The position numbers were made by a program, and so were the translations under genes. DNA of 60,501 bases from Sphingobacteriaceae bacterium (GTDB taxonomy: Bacteria; Bacteroidota; Bacteroidia; B-17B0; Aurantibacillaceae), in contig CANKBS010000021.1 in NCBI GenBank assembly GCA_947480015.1, positions 1 through 60,501 on the forward strand. The letters are read 5' to 3'. This document shows, piece by piece, positions 1 through 11,500 of this stretch. Below the pieces are notes generated by a model. That model saw only the letters and a program-made list of their open reading frames with translations. It was not told the origin of the DNA and did no database searches. The number at the start of each line of letters is the position of its first letter. Position 1 is the first letter of the stretch.

Positions 1-2
1 CT

Positions 3-1109
3 TTAAATGGCAATTTAAACCTGGCCAGTTTAAACTCACATCAAGAATTTAATACCGGTGTGGTACAAGATCGTGCGGGGGCAAAAACCAATAACAGTGG
101 GGCCTCTATTAATGCAGCATGGAATGTGTTTGATGGAATGCGCATGTTTGCCATTAAAAAACGTTTGGATTTAAATGAACAATTAAGTTCAATACAATTA
201 CGACAACAAATGGAAAGCACCGTGGCTGCCATTATTGTAGCCTATAACAACATTGTGCGGATAAGTGCATTGATAAAAGCGGGCAAACAAAATTTGAGTA
301 TTTATGAAGAGCGTAAAAAAATTGCGCAGTTAAAATTAGAACTGGGATCCGATTCGAAGGTGGATTACCTGCTCAGTTTAACCGATGAGAATAAAGCCAA
401 GAGTGCATTACTACAATTAGAAATAGACTTGTTAACGGCTAAAACCAACCTGAATAATTTATTGACTAAGACCGTGGATACTGATTTTAAAACCAGTGAT
501 TCTATAACGGTAAATTTTAATCCGCAGTTGGAAGACCTTAAAAAAAGTGCCATACAAAGTAACGCCTCCTTACTCATTTCAAAACAAAATGAACTTATTC
601 TTTCGCAAAGTGTAAAAGAGGCTAGGGCAGCTAACTTACCATTACTTCAACTTAACGGTGCTTATGTATATAACCGAAATCAAAGTCAGGCCGGGATTGT
701 GTTTTTAAATCGCCAAAATGGTCTTAATGCCGGTTTAACGGCTAGTTGGTTAGTGTTTAATGGTAATCGCAACAGTCGTTTGGTTCAAGAAAGAAATATT
801 TTGGCTTTGAATCAAAATTATGTGAGTCAGCAAACGCAACTTCTTATTGATGGCACTGTATTTATTAATTACCGGAGTTTTTTACTCAACAAACAAATTG
901 TTGATATGGAATTTCAAAACCTCCGTGATTCGAAGGAATTATTAACTATTTCATTGGAGCGCTACCGTGTGGGGAAGGCTAATTTATTAGAGACCATAGA
1001 GACCCAGAAGAATTTGGAAGACACGCAGGTGCGTTACATTAATGCCTTGTACGCCATGAAAGTGGCGGAAACCGAATTATTGCGTACAAATGGAAGTTTG
1101 GTGAAGTAA
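3..1109 (+). CDS. TolC-family outer membrane efflux protein (5'-truncated by window edge)
   Basis: Outer membrane channel component of a tripartite efflux or type I secretion system. The reading frame is open to the window edge (codons begin at base 3), so the signal peptide and N-terminal part lie outside. The visible 369 residues are mostly alpha-helical and coiled-coil with the internally duplicated TolC pattern: helices around the stretches KQNLSIYEERKKIAQLKLELG and LLTISLERYRVGKANLLETI, each followed by a loop and strand, and a terminal helix ending in TELLRTNGSLVK. The inner-membrane pump and adaptor are presumably upstream. The next gene is convergent, 12 bases beyond the stop. Family is confident; substrate cannot be inferred. 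Confidence 0.88.
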   Translation, partial: LNGNLNLASLNSHQEFNTGVVQDRAGAKTNNSGASINAAWNVFDGMRMFAIKKRLDLNEQLSSIQLRQQMESTVAAIIVAYNNIVRISALIKAGKQNLSIYEERKKIAQLKLELGSDSKVDYLLSLTDENKAKSALLQLEIDLLTAKTNLNNLLTKTVDTDFKTSDSITVNFNPQLEDLKKSAIQSNASLLISKQNELILSQSVKEARAANLPLLQLNGAYVYNRNQSQAGIVFLNRQNGLNAGLTASWLVFNGNRNSRLVQERNILALNQNYVSQQTQLLIDGTVFINYRSFLLNKQIVDMEFQNLRDSKELLTISLERYRVGKANLLETIETQKNLEDTQVRYINALYAMKVAETELLRTNGSLVK

Positions 1110-1121
1110 GTAATGCGGGGA

Positions 1122-1829
1122 TTAGGAAGCGAAACGCATTTGGATAACACCTAAAAAAGCTTCCTTAAAAATCTTGGTACTCATTTTACTCACGCCTAAA
1201 ATACGGTCGGTAAACATAATGGGCACTTCAGCAATTTTAAATCCTTTTTTATAAGCACGGTATTTCATTTCAATTTGAAAGGCATAACCCATAAATTTAA
1301 TTTTATCCAAATCGATGGCTTGTAAAACCTTTCGTCGGTAGCATTTAAAGCCTGCGGTGGTGTCTTTAATGGGAATCCATAAAATCATACGCACATAAAC
1401 CGAAGCGAAATAACTCATTAAAATACGGCCAAGAGGCCAGTTATTGACTTTACCACCTTTGCAATAACGTGAGCCAACGGCTACGTCGGAACCAGCTTCA
1501 CAGGATTCGAGTAAACGCACCAAATCGTTAGGATTGTGACTAAAATCGCAATCCATTTCAAAAATAAAATCGTAATCGCGAGCCAAAGCCCATTTAAAGC
1601 CGTGAATGTAAGCAGTACCCAAGCCCAGTTTGCCTTTGCGCTCTTCGATGTGCAATTTACCCTGAAATTCTTTTTGTAGTTCTTTTACACATAAGGCAGT
1701 GCCATCAGGCGAGCCGTCATCAACAATCAGTAATTCAAAATCGCGGGCTAATGAAAAAACGGTACGTACCATTTTGTCAATGTTCTCAATTTCGTTGAAA
1801 GTTGGTATGATGACTAAGTTTTTGCCCAT
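1122..1829 (-). CDS. Polyprenol-monophosphate mannosyltransferase-like GT2 (DPM1-like)
   Basis: GT-A fold glycosyltransferase that probably moves a sugar (mannose in characterised members) from a nucleotide donor to polyprenyl phosphate on the cytoplasmic face of the membrane. The N-terminus reads VIIPTFNEIENID, followed by LLIVDDGSPDGT (nucleotide-binding Asp pair) and FEMDCDFSHNP (the DxD-like metal site with the SHxP signature of the dolichyl-phosphate-mannose synthase family). The length of 235 residues, with no C-terminal membrane helices, matches the short bacterial DPM1 type. I chose the ATG at 1829, just before the conserved GKNLVIIPTFNE, over the GTG nine bases upstream. Bacteroidota genomes commonly carry one such housekeeping gene; the acceptor pathway is not visible here. 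Confidence 0.88.
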   Translation of the reverse strand: MGKNLVIIPTFNEIENIDKMVRTVFSLARDFELLIVDDGSPDGTALCVKELQKEFQGKLHIEERKGKLGLGTAYIHGFKWALARDYDFIFEMDCDFSHNPNDLVRLLESCEAGSDVAVGSRYCKGGKVNNWPLGRILMSYFASVYVRMILWIPIKDTTAGFKCYRRKVLQAIDLDKIKFMGYAFQIEMKYRAYKKGFKIAEVPIMFTDRILGVSKMSTKIFKEAFLGVIQMRFAS

Positions 1830-1943
1830 TAAAGGCACGAATATAACAGTTTTAAAAAGTAAGTAAAAATAAAATTAAATTATGAGTTCAAACCAGTTCT
1901 TAATAATTGCCAAAAAGCGTAAATTGTGGCTTAATTATTTTTT

Positions 1944-3050
1944 TTGAAGCTCCGTTACATACATTTTCTGGTTTTATTTTTGGGTTTTTTTTGCCTTCAT
2001 TTTTTAAAGGCGACTCAAGCAATTTATAGGAGTGATTCGTTTCCAAAAAAGAAACGTTTGTTTGTGAGCGGCGTGCCGGTAATGTTTTATACGCCCGAAA
2101 CCCGTTTTGCTTTTGGAGCTTCGGCCATTTCACTTTTTAATTTTAAAAACGACACCCTTAATGCCCGCCGATCAAGCATGAGTCTGGGCTTTGCTTATAC
2201 ACAAAATAAACAGGTGTTATTTTATTTGCCTTTTAACTTGTATTTAAAAAACAGACGTTATCAGGTTTATGGCGAACTGGGCTACAATAAATACCTCTAC
2301 AATTTTTATGGGTTAGGTAATAATCAAGCCGACAATTATGTGGAAAAATATGGTGTTGAATTTCCACGTTTGCGTTTAACCTTTTTAAGGAAGGTTAGCC
2401 GTCGTTTTTATGCCGGCCTGCGCTATGCCTACGATAAATTCAGTTTGTTTCAACTTGACCCCAATGGTCAGTTAGTTCAAGGGCTCATTCCGGGCTCAAA
2501 AGGCGGCCTCATATCGGGCTTTGGATTAGTGAGCGTATACGATAGCCGTGATCAAATTTTTAATCCCTCCAAAGGTTTGTTTGGTGAATTGGTGTTTTAC
2601 CGAAACGATCGGGTGTTTGGAGGAAGTTTTGATTATAACCGTGTAGCGCTTGATGTGAGCACGTATTTGAGTTACAAAAAAACTATTTTAGCTTTAAACG
2701 TATACAGTATTTACTCCAATACCGATCTTCCTTTTTTTCAAATGGCTAATTTAGGTGGACAAAAAAAGATGCGTGGTTTTTACGAAGGACGCTATCGGGA
2801 TAATAATTGCCTGGTGTTACAAGCCGAATACCGCCGGCATTTGTTTTGGCTCTTAGGCTTTACCGTTTTTGCCGATGCCGGCCAGGTAATGCATCGTTAC
2901 GAAGACCTTAGTTCGACTCACTGGCAATATACCTATGGTGCCGGACTCCGACTGATGATTGATCAATCGCAGAAATTAAATTTACGCATTGATGTGGCCG
3001 TTGGAAATAAAAAGATTCTACCTTATTTTACTGTAGCGGAAGCATTTTAA
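1944..3050 (+). CDS. BamA/D15-like outer membrane beta-barrel protein
   Basis: About 368 residues with an N-terminal hydrophobic signal (HFLVLFLGFFCLHFLKATQA) and then alternating strands rich in Tyr, Phe and Arg. The C-terminal half has features of the bacterial surface antigen (D15/Omp85) barrel: GFGLVSVYDSRDQIFNPSKG, the phrase QMANLGGQKKMRGFYEGRYRD with the conserved RG(F/Y) motif, and AEYRRHLFWLLGFTVFADAG. There is no room for POTRA domains, so it is a POTRA-less Omp85-like protein rather than BamA itself. The start is a TTG just after a T-run; no ATG precedes the signal peptide in frame, so the exact start is uncertain. A role in outer membrane insertion or secretion is inference from the family only. 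Confidence 0.75.
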   Translation: MKLRYIHFLVLFLGFFCLHFLKATQAIYRSDSFPKKKRLFVSGVPVMFYTPETRFAFGASAISLFNFKNDTLNARRSSMSLGFAYTQNKQVLFYLPFNLYLKNRRYQVYGELGYNKYLYNFYGLGNNQADNYVEKYGVEFPRLRLTFLRKVSRRFYAGLRYAYDKFSLFQLDPNGQLVQGLIPGSKGGLISGFGLVSVYDSRDQIFNPSKGLFGELVFYRNDRVFGGSFDYNRVALDVSTYLSYKKTILALNVYSIYSNTDLPFFQMANLGGQKKMRGFYEGRYRDNNCLVLQAEYRRHLFWLLGFTVFADAGQVMHRYEDLSSTHWQYTYGAGLRLMIDQSQKLNLRIDVAVGNKKILPYFTVAEAF

Positions 3051-3054
3051 TTGA

Positions 3055-3828
3055 TTAAATAATTCCGCAGCCTAATAACAATCCGAAAATTACAAGCATG
3101 CCGGCTACCAAGTAGTGCATGAATTTTACTGTTATTTTTTTAACGAGCTTATTTCCAATATAAGCTCCAACAAAAGCCGATAGCGTGGCTGCAAGTAATA
3201 AGGGTACGTTTTGTAAGGTTGATGGATTAAAAACATGTGTGGCATAAACCGATAAACGTGTAATGTCGATTACACATGCAATCACAACACCGGTAGCAAT
3301 ATAACTTTCTTTACTCAAATTAGCCTTTATTAAAAAAGCACTGCGCAAAGCACCTTGGTTGCCCGAGAGGCCGCCAAAGAAGCCGCTTAACAAGCCACCC
3401 AAGGGCAAATATTTTTTATCCAAGTGTAAATTGGCCAGTCGCGGCATAACATCCATTAAAGCAAAGAAAATAAGTAAGAGGGCAATCAAAACTTTAACCG
3501 GCATAATCATAAATTCACGCCCCATCCATTCGTAAACATAAAGCGCCTGGGCTGCACTAATACGATTGAGTATATAAGCACCAATTAAGGAAGCAAGTAG
3601 GGAAGGGAGACCAAATTTAAAAATGATTTTTTTGTTGGCGTGTTTTCCAACTAAACCTAACTTAAATAGATTAGTTAAAAAATGTACAATGGCCGTTAAC
3701 GCAATGGCAAGTTCAATAGGGAAGAAGAGGCCAAATACCGGCACCAGTATAGTACCCAGACCAAAGCCCGAAAAAAGGGTCAGTCCGGATCCAAAAAGTG
3801 CAAAAATACAAATGATAAAATAGTCCAT
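3055..3828 (-). CDS. TauE/SafE family sulfite/anion exporter-like membrane protein
   Basis: Integral inner-membrane protein of the TauE/SafE (DUF81) family, proposed to export sulfite, sulfoacetate or other small anions. The 257-residue protein has about eight hydrophobic segments. The hallmark paired motifs are visible: SGFGLGTILVPVFGLFFPIELAIALTA in the first half, with the conserved G-x-G in helix 1, and GGLLSGFFGGLSGNQGALRSAFL in the second half. I prefer the ATG at 3828 (MDYFIICIFALFGSG) to a GTG nine codons upstream, because the membrane segment starts directly after it. It is convergent with the preceding barrel gene, four bases apart. The substrate is unknown. Confidence 0.85.
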   Translation of the reverse strand: MDYFIICIFALFGSGLTLFSGFGLGTILVPVFGLFFPIELAIALTAIVHFLTNLFKLGLVGKHANKKIIFKFGLPSLLASLIGAYILNRISAAQALYVYEWMGREFMIMPVKVLIALLLIFFALMDVMPRLANLHLDKKYLPLGGLLSGFFGGLSGNQGALRSAFLIKANLSKESYIATGVVIACVIDITRLSVYATHVFNPSTLQNVPLLLAATLSAFVGAYIGNKLVKKITVKFMHYLVAGMLVIFGLLLGCGII

Positions 3829-4039
3829 AAGCCTGTCGTGCAAAAAAATAGCCACTTAAAAATAAGGATAATGTTTGATTAAACCCTATTTCATGGCAAT
3901 GCTAGCTTTTATGAATAAGGTCATTTAATAATAAATCGTGGCTTTGGTAAAAGGTATCATATAATTGATTAACTTAATTCTAATTTTAACAATTTCTGGT
4001 CAGGTATTTGATAAAGTTTAATAGAGTAAAACTACCATT

Positions 4040-7000
4040 ATGAAAAAAAACGCATTATTTCTCCTCATTCTAGTTTTCAATACTTGCATTTTTGTCGGCA
4101 ACATTATTAATCCGCCTAAGTTTATTAAGACCAAGGATGTGTTTGGCTCCCGTGCCTTTATTGAGAATAAAGGTCAGTTCGAGCGGCAACTTAAAACAGA
4201 GGATAAGATTTATTTTGCCATGGAAAATGGTTTAGAAAAAATCTATTTCACCAATAAAGGTCTGGTTTACGAATTTACCAAAGCCGAAGCCTTAACTGAA
4301 AGGCAAATGGAAGACCTTGAAAAGGGCAAGGATAATTTAAAGCCTCCAGTGAAAAAATTTGTTCAAATGAATTGGTTAGGGAGCAATGCTAACATTCAGG
4401 TTTTAGGTGATCAGCGTCAGGGCTATTATTATACGTACGGTGCAGCAGAATACAATTCATACGCCTTTAAAAAGATCACCTATTTAAATGTATATAATCA
4501 TATTGACATTGTTTACACCATACCTGAAGATAAAGAACAAGGCATTAAATACACGGTGGTGCTGCATCCCGGCGCAAATCCCAACGATATTCAAATAGCC
4601 TATACCGGTGATGTGAGTAAAATTAAATTAAACGAAGATGGGAATATCATTATTAAAACGCCTTTGGATGATTTGATGGAATATGCACCATGTTCTTTTT
4701 ATGAAGGTACTTCTGAAAACACGAAAGTAAAATCGTTTTTTACATTAAAAAAGAATGTCATCGGTTTTAATTTCCCTGAATCCTATGATCAAACTAAAAC
4801 CTTATTAATTGATCCTTGGGTTACAGCCATTGCAAGTTTAACTTCTAATCAATATGCCTATGATGTGGATTATGATTTTGGTGGAAATACTTTTATTTAT
4901 GGAGGCTATAGTCCGTTTAAAGTGGCACGTTATAGTCCGGGTGGATTATTGCAATGGGTATTTGCCGGCACGGTGGTTACGCCGGCCTGGTCAACGGCTC
5001 CCATCATTTCACAAGCTTCTAATTTTGCGGTAAATAAATTTAATAGTAAAACATATATTGGCCAGGGCTATGTAAATGGTGGTAATCGTGTAATTCGTTT
5101 AGATGCCTTAGGCAACTACGATAATTTTATCAATACGGCTAATGGTCAATTTCAGGAGGTGTGGGATATGGGATTTCATTGCACCACGGCTGATGTGTTT
5201 GTTTTGGGTGGAGGAACATCCTCCAACATTTCGGCAGTTACCATTAATCCAACTACAGCGGTTATTGGCTTAACTACTTTTCAGCCGCTTAATCTGGGTA
5301 TAGCTCAGGATGTGGTTTGCCATGCCATTGATGATGCCGGAAATATTTTCGTAAACTATGCGGGTGGCAGTTTAACCAACAAAATTTGTCTGGTTAATCC
5401 GGCATTTAATAATAACATTTGGACACAACCAAGTACCTTTGTGGTGTTTACCGAACAGGGTAATAAATCGCAGTACCAAGGTGCCGGTGCAGTTAGTTCG
5501 AATGGTTTTAACTGTTTAGCGGTAAATGCTAATTATTTATTTTATTACGATGGTTTAAATTTAGCTTCCTACAATAAGTTAACCGGTGTGTTAATTGCCT
5601 CTACCACAGTGGTTGGCGTTACCTTAAAACGTCAGGGTGGTATTAGTGTGGATGATTGTAATAATTTGTATTTAGGTGGCAATGGTAACATTATCACTTA
5701 TAATTTTAATGGCACGACCTTTAATGCGCTTACTGCAATTCCTTTAAATATTACCACTACCAATCAATATGTATACGATATACAACTTGACAAACAAACT
5801 AAAATTTTATATGTGTGTGGCAGTGGTTTTGTTGGCACTTATTCACCGGTTAACAGTTTGGCTTGCGCCACAGCATCCAGCGCCTGTTTTTTCTCTCAAA
5901 ATTTCGATTATCAAATTTGTGCAGGCGCCAGTGTAACGCTTACTGCGTCTAATTCAAATAGTTTAGCTGGTGTGAGTTATTCAGTTCAACCAAGTGGTCT
6001 TGCCAATACGAGTGGTATTTTTACAGTGAGTCCGGTTACAAATACTTCATACACCCTATTTACAACAGGAACGAATCAAGGGAATGTGGTCGTTACCCAA
6101 ACGGCGGTTTCCAATGTAACGGTTTATCCCAATCCATTGGTGGTGCCAACTTCAACACAATCTACTTGCACCAATACCATGTCCTTTATTAATTTAGGTT
6201 TATCGTTTAATCCACCGGGTTCAACACCGGGTTATACTGTTTCTTGGTCGGCTATTCCTAATGGCATATTAACCAACACACAAACTTCAGCTTCGGGCTT
6301 AATGACCCCGGGGTTTTATACAGCTTTTGTGAGCACTGCTTGGGGCTGTTCGGTAAGCACAACCTTTACCATCAACCCCCAACCCGAACAGGCGCTCTTT
6401 ACAATAAGTCCGGCCGGACCGATTTACATTCTTAATTGTTACAATCCAACACTCACGCTTAATTTCACGCCCGCAACTTTTAATTACACCACCACAAATA
6501 CGGTTGCACAAACACAATATGGGCCGCAGTGTATTTATACAAGCACCAATTCAGCCCTAACGTTTACCGCATTGGCGCAACATCCAACGTCGGGATGTAC
6601 CAGTACACAAACGTTTGTAATTAATCAAAATTTTGCTTTACCAAGTTCGGTGATTTCTCCCACCTTTCAAAACGTAACCTGTTCCTTAACATCTATTTCA
6701 ATCGTCACAGCGGCTATTTCACCAAGCATCAATGTGGTGCACCAGTGGGTGTCGCCACTTGGAGGAATCTTAACAGCAACGGCAACCACTTCCAGTTTCA
6801 TGCCGGGCACCTCCGGTACGTTTACTCACATGGCATTAAATACCTCAAATGGTTGTATGGTATCCAAAACATTTACCGTAGCTTCTAGTTCCGGATTTCC
6901 AACCTATACGGTGGTGAGTCCGCAAAACTTTACCCTAGGCTGTAATTCACATTCATTGGCTACCATTAACATCATCAATGCACAAACTACTCCAACGCCG

Positions 7001-8518
7001 GGTGGACCAACTTCTTATGTTTTTTTAGCTCCGGGCTCGGGATCCAATTATGTTACCGGTAGTATTTCCACAACGGTTGTGTCAGTGCCCGGTACATGGA
7101 CGATAATTACTAAGGATAACACCAACTTTTGCGAATCACGAGTTGAGATTTCGGTTTTACAAAATACCTTTGCTCCGGGCATTGCCGCTAATGTACCTTT
7201 TACCATATTAAGTTGTGATCGGCCAAGTGTGGTGCTTGAAGGCATCAGCACAACGCCCAATGTGTCTTACAAATGGTCATTTCCAGGCACGCCGGGTAAT
7301 TTACCAAATAGCACCATCACCATTTTAGCCAATTTTAATGCCAGCACCAATACACTCATTGCAAATTATACCTTAACCGTGGTTGATAATAATTCAACGT
7401 GTCGCAGTACATCAGTTATTCCAATGGGACAAAATTTATTCAAACCAAATGTACTCGTTTCGGGTGGCACGCAAATAACCTGCAATACACAAACCTTACA
7501 ACTTACAAATAATTGTACCAGTAATATTCCACCGGGCTTTGGCAATTCACAACCTGTGGTTGCTTATTTGTGGACAGGACCATCCCCACAAGAACCCCTT
7601 CAATTAAGTTCAACTTATATTGCGCAAATGCCGGGTACCTATACCTTATTGGCAAAAGATTCTAACAATGGCTGCTTTGCAACTGGTACCTATACGGTAG
7701 TTGATTTCAGAGATTATCCTTCGGTTAACAGACCTGATGTACATGCACCATTTGCATTAGATTGTGGTTCGGATAGTGTGGCTATTTTTCCTTTTTTACC
7801 CAGTAATATTACGAGTTATACATTTTCATGGACCGCAGTTGATGGCGCCCATGTGAGTTCGATTAATTCACCAACTTTAATTACGAATAAATTAGGCATT
7901 TATGAATTAGAAGTGGTTAATAAACTGAATGGTTGCATGACCCAGGCTTTTGTAGAAGTAGTGAGTGGCTCACTCAGTGCCGATTATACAGCCGAACCCA
8001 ATGTTGGTTATGCGCCACTTAATGTGAGTTTTATTAATCACTCGAGTTCAACTACCGGAACTACCAGTATACATGCTATTTGGAGTTTTGGTAACGGTAC
8101 ATTAATGAGTACTAATTCTGTTTCGCTTGCTGCCTTCACGACGTTTAGTTTGGCCGGTACCTATTCGATTGTGGCTTATATCAGCAAAGGTGCCTGTATT
8201 GATACCATTATTAAAACCGTGCAGGTTGAAATTCCTTCAGAGCTGGAGATTCCGAATATTTTCTCGCCAAATGGCGACAATGTAAACGATCTCTTTTTCT
8301 TAAAAGCTACCAACCTTTCAGAAATTAAAATGCTGATTTACGATCGCTGGGGTCATAAAGTTTTTGATAGCAACAGCGAAAAAGGAAACATTGCTTGGGA
8401 TGGAAAGAACCAATTGGGTAAAGAGGTGGCGGAGGGGATATACAGTTATGTGCTCACCGCTAAAGGCAAGGATGGCAATGAATTTAAAAAATCGGGCAAC
8501 ATTACGCTTGTGCGTTAA
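4040..8518 (+). CDS. Giant T9SS type B cargo protein with Cys-paired Ig-like repeats (paralogue 1)
   Basis: Secreted or surface protein of 1492 residues. In order: a signal peptide (about residues 1-20); an N-terminal domain opening FIENKGQF with HPGANPNDIQIAYTGDV, typical of a conserved Bacteroidota domain (DUF7948-like); a region of about residues 260-640 with repeated G/Y-rich strands that could be a propeller; then Ig-like repeats of about 100 residues, most with one Cys near the start (for example TCSLTS, LGCNSHS, LSCDRPS, LDCGSDS) and a second in a terminal NGC-type motif; a PKD-like domain (VGYAPLNVSFINHSS...WSFGNG); and a C-terminal type B sorting domain (IPNIFSPNGDNVNDLF, IYDRWGHKVFD, WDGKNQLGKEV, YSYVLTAKG). 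The last domain marks export through the type IX system. The following gene is a full-length tandem paralogue. Adhesion or matrix function is inferred only. Confidence 0.88.
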   Translation: MKKNALFLLILVFNTCIFVGNIINPPKFIKTKDVFGSRAFIENKGQFERQLKTEDKIYFAMENGLEKIYFTNKGLVYEFTKAEALTERQMEDLEKGKDNLKPPVKKFVQMNWLGSNANIQVLGDQRQGYYYTYGAAEYNSYAFKKITYLNVYNHIDIVYTIPEDKEQGIKYTVVLHPGANPNDIQIAYTGDVSKIKLNEDGNIIIKTPLDDLMEYAPCSFYEGTSENTKVKSFFTLKKNVIGFNFPESYDQTKTLLIDPWVTAIASLTSNQYAYDVDYDFGGNTFIYGGYSPFKVARYSPGGLLQWVFAGTVVTPAWSTAPIISQASNFAVNKFNSKTYIGQGYVNGGNRVIRLDALGNYDNFINTANGQFQEVWDMGFHCTTADVFVLGGGTSSNISAVTINPTTAVIGLTTFQPLNLGIAQDVVCHAIDDAGNIFVNYAGGSLTNKICLVNPAFNNNIWTQPSTFVVFTEQGNKSQYQGAGAVSSNGFNCLAVNANYLFYYDGLNLASYNKLTGVLIASTTVVGVTLKRQGGISVDDCNNLYLGGNGNIITYNFNGTTFNALTAIPLNITTTNQYVYDIQLDKQTKILYVCGSGFVGTYSPVNSLACATASSACFFSQNFDYQICAGASVTLTASNSNSLAGVSYSVQPSGLANTSGIFTVSPVTNTSYTLFTTGTNQGNVVVTQTAVSNVTVYPNPLVVPTSTQSTCTNTMSFINLGLSFNPPGSTPGYTVSWSAIPNGILTNTQTSASGLMTPGFYTAFVSTAWGCSVSTTFTINPQPEQALFTISPAGPIYILNCYNPTLTLNFTPATFNYTTTNTVAQTQYGPQCIYTSTNSALTFTALAQHPTSGCTSTQTFVINQNFALPSSVISPTFQNVTCSLTSISIVTAAISPSINVVHQWVSPLGGILTATATTSSFMPGTSGTFTHMALNTSNGCMVSKTFTVASSSGFPTYTVVSPQNFTLGCNSHSLATINIINAQTTPTPGGPTSYVFLAPGSGSNYVTGSISTTVVSVPGTWTIITKDNTNFCESRVEISVLQNTFAPGIAANVPFTILSCDRPSVVLEGISTTPNVSYKWSFPGTPGNLPNSTITILANFNASTNTLIANYTLTVVDNNSTCRSTSVIPMGQNLFKPNVLVSGGTQITCNTQTLQLTNNCTSNIPPGFGNSQPVVAYLWTGPSPQEPLQLSSTYIAQMPGTYTLLAKDSNNGCFATGTYTVVDFRDYPSVNRPDVHAPFALDCGSDSVAIFPFLPSNITSYTFSWTAVDGAHVSSINSPTLITNKLGIYELEVVNKLNGCMTQAFVEVVSGSLSADYTAEPNVGYAPLNVSFINHSSSTTGTTSIHAIWSFGNGTLMSTNSVSLAAFTTFSLAGTYSIVAYISKGACIDTIIKTVQVEIPSELEIPNIFSPNGDNVNDLFFLKATNLSEIKMLIYDRWGHKVFDSNSEKGNIAWDGKNQLGKEVAEGIYSYVLTAKGKDGNEFKKSGNITLVR

Positions 8519-8593
8519 GTGCTTACCGGTTAAAGATGCAATATGATTAAAGATTATTTGACTATAAAGTGAACCAAAAAACCCCTCTACCTC

Positions 8594-11500
8594 ATGAAAA
8601 AGTCCTTATTGTACCTCCTCGCCATTTGTTTTGCTTTCCTCCGGGCCCAAGCCGGTAATGGCAAACATCCCGATTTTGTTAGTAATCGCGATGTATTTGG
8701 AAGCAGTGTGTTTATCGAAAACATGGGGCAATTTGATAACGATGTAAAATCGGTTGATAAGATTTACTATGCCTTAATTAGCGATCAGGAAAAGATCTAC
8801 TTTACAAATAAAGGTGTCTTACATCAACTTATTAAAACCTATCCCTTAACCGAGCGCCAAGAAGAAGCACTTGAACAGGGGGAACATATTTTCAGGAAAG
8901 ATCCGGATGTGTTTTACGTAAAAATGACTTGGTTAAATGCAAACGCCGACATTCAAATTGAAAGCAGTCAAAAACAAAGTCATTATTTTTCATATTGGTC
9001 GGCCGATTTAATTTCACACACCTATAAAAAACTCACCTATAAAAACGTTTACAATCACATCGATATTGAGTACATCATTCCCGATGATAAAGAACAAGGC
9101 GTTAAATACACGGTGGTACTGCATCCCGGAGCCGATCCAGACGATGTGAAAATAGCCTATACCGGAGATGTTGAAAAAATAAAACTTAATAACGCGGGTG
9201 ATGTTGTTATTAAAACTCCCTTAGAAAACTTAACAGAACATAAACCGCAAAGTTTTTATATGGACAAGGAAAAGGTGAATTCTAAATTTAAATTAGAAAA
9301 TAATATTTTAAAATTTAGTTTTCCCGATAGTTACAACCCAACTAAAACCCTGTATGTTGACCCCTGGGTAACTGCAGTAAGCACCTTAAGCACTAACAAT
9401 TCGGCTTATGATGTGGATTATGATGATAACGGAAATGTTTTTGTTTACGGTGGCAGTCAATCGTGTAAAATTGCTAAGTATAGCGCAGGTGGGGTTTTAT
9501 TATGGACCTTTGCAGGAACCTTAGCCACGCCGGCTTGGAATAGTGCGGGCATAAGTAATTTTGTGGTGATGCGAAGTACCGGTAAATGTTATGCCGGACA
9601 AGGGGTGCAGAGTGGTGGAGCACGCATTATTCGATTGGATGCTAATGGTGTTTATGATAATTTAATTACTCCGGCAGCTGCAAGCTGGAATGAAGTATGG
9701 GATTTAGCCTACCACTGTTCAACAGGCAATGTTTACGGTATGGGCGGAAGTACCACCTCCAATCAATCGGCCGGAATTTTAAATCAATCAACCGGCAATT
9801 TGGTGCCGACTAATTTTATTGGACCGTTTAATACCTCGAACGTTGGTAATGATGTGGTTAATTACGCCATTGATGATGCCGGTGAATTTTTCTGGATTTA
9901 TGCCTCCAACTTTACACCAACCTTAAGTAATCAAATGGCTAAAATTAATTCAGCCTTTACAACTACAATGTGGGTAGGGCCCAGTGGCTTTAATACCTTA
10001 AACGAATACTCCAACAAAAACCAATACATCCCAAACCCGGGTAGTTCTAATGGTTATAACTGTTTGGCCGTAAATTTATCATACTTATATTTTTATGATG
10101 GCAAAAATATTGCGGCCTATAATAAAGCTACCGGTGCTCAAATAGCCAGTGCCATAGTTCCCGGTAATATTTTAAAACGACAAGGTGGTATTGCCGTAGA
10201 TGATTGTAATAATTTATATTTAGGAGGAAATGATACCATTAAATCGCTTCACTTTAACGGCACAAGTTTTACTGCCTTACCTCCAGTACTTATTGGTGTT
10301 ACAGGAACTACAAATGCTGCCGTATATGATCTCAAAATGGATCGCTTGAATGCTACCTTGTATGCTTCGGGAAAAGGCTTTGTGGGTGTTTATGGGGCGG
10401 GCAACTCAGGCACTTGCACGCCTTTAAATATTATTTGTTATAATCCCAATCCACAAGATTATGTTATTTGTGCAGGAAAAAGTTTATCACTGACTCCCGC
10501 TAATTTTTTAAATCTGCAAAATCCAACCTACTCCTTGCAACCGGGCTCTGTGAGCAGTGGCAATGGAACCTTGGTGGTGACGCCCACTGCAAATACAAAT
10601 TATACGACCTATGTTACCGGCACAACCACTAACAATGTGGTACTCACGCTTACGGCTGCCGTTAACGTTACGGTATATGCACAACCCATTACCTTTACGC
10701 AAGTAACGCAGGCAACATGTCTTAATCCTAACAATTCGTTTAATTTAAATTTAGGATTTAATCCATCCAGTCCGGCTCCTAGCTACACCATCACTTGGTC
10801 GCCTATACCCAATGGTATTGGATCTCCTACACAATTTACCTGCGCCGGAGTTATTGCCGGAGGCTCTTATACAGCAAGTATACTAGCTGCTAACGGTTGT
10901 TCAACTGCCGCAGTAGTGAACATAAATGCCCAGCCCGAACAGGCCACCTTTTCGGTATTCCCGGCGAGTGGCTACATTTTAAATTGTTATAATCCCACAC
11001 TCACCTTAAATTATAGTCCGGCTACACTTAATTACACCACAACAAATGGCTTAACGCTTGCGCAGTGCGGACCAACCACCGCTTTCACCACTACCAATGC
11101 TGCCAACGTATTTACCATTACGGCTGTGCATCCAACATCGGGTTGCATCAAAACCCAAACCTTTAGTATCGCACAAAATTTCGCTTTGCCTACTTCAGTG
11201 ATCACCCCTACTTTTCAAAATATTACCTGTTCGTTGAGTGGCATAGCTACCGTGAGTGCTACTATTAATCCGACAATTAATGTGGTGCATCAATGGTTGT
11301 CGCCTCTAGGGGGAAGTTTAAGTTTTACGTCTGCCAATTCGTATTTTACACCGGGTACACCCGGCACCTTTACACACATTGCCCTTAATAGTAGTAATGG
11401 TTGTTTTATTTCTAAAACATTTACCGTAGCATCCAGTTCAGGTTTTCCGACCTATACAGTAGTTAGTCCGCAAAATTTTACACTTGGGTGTAATACGCGA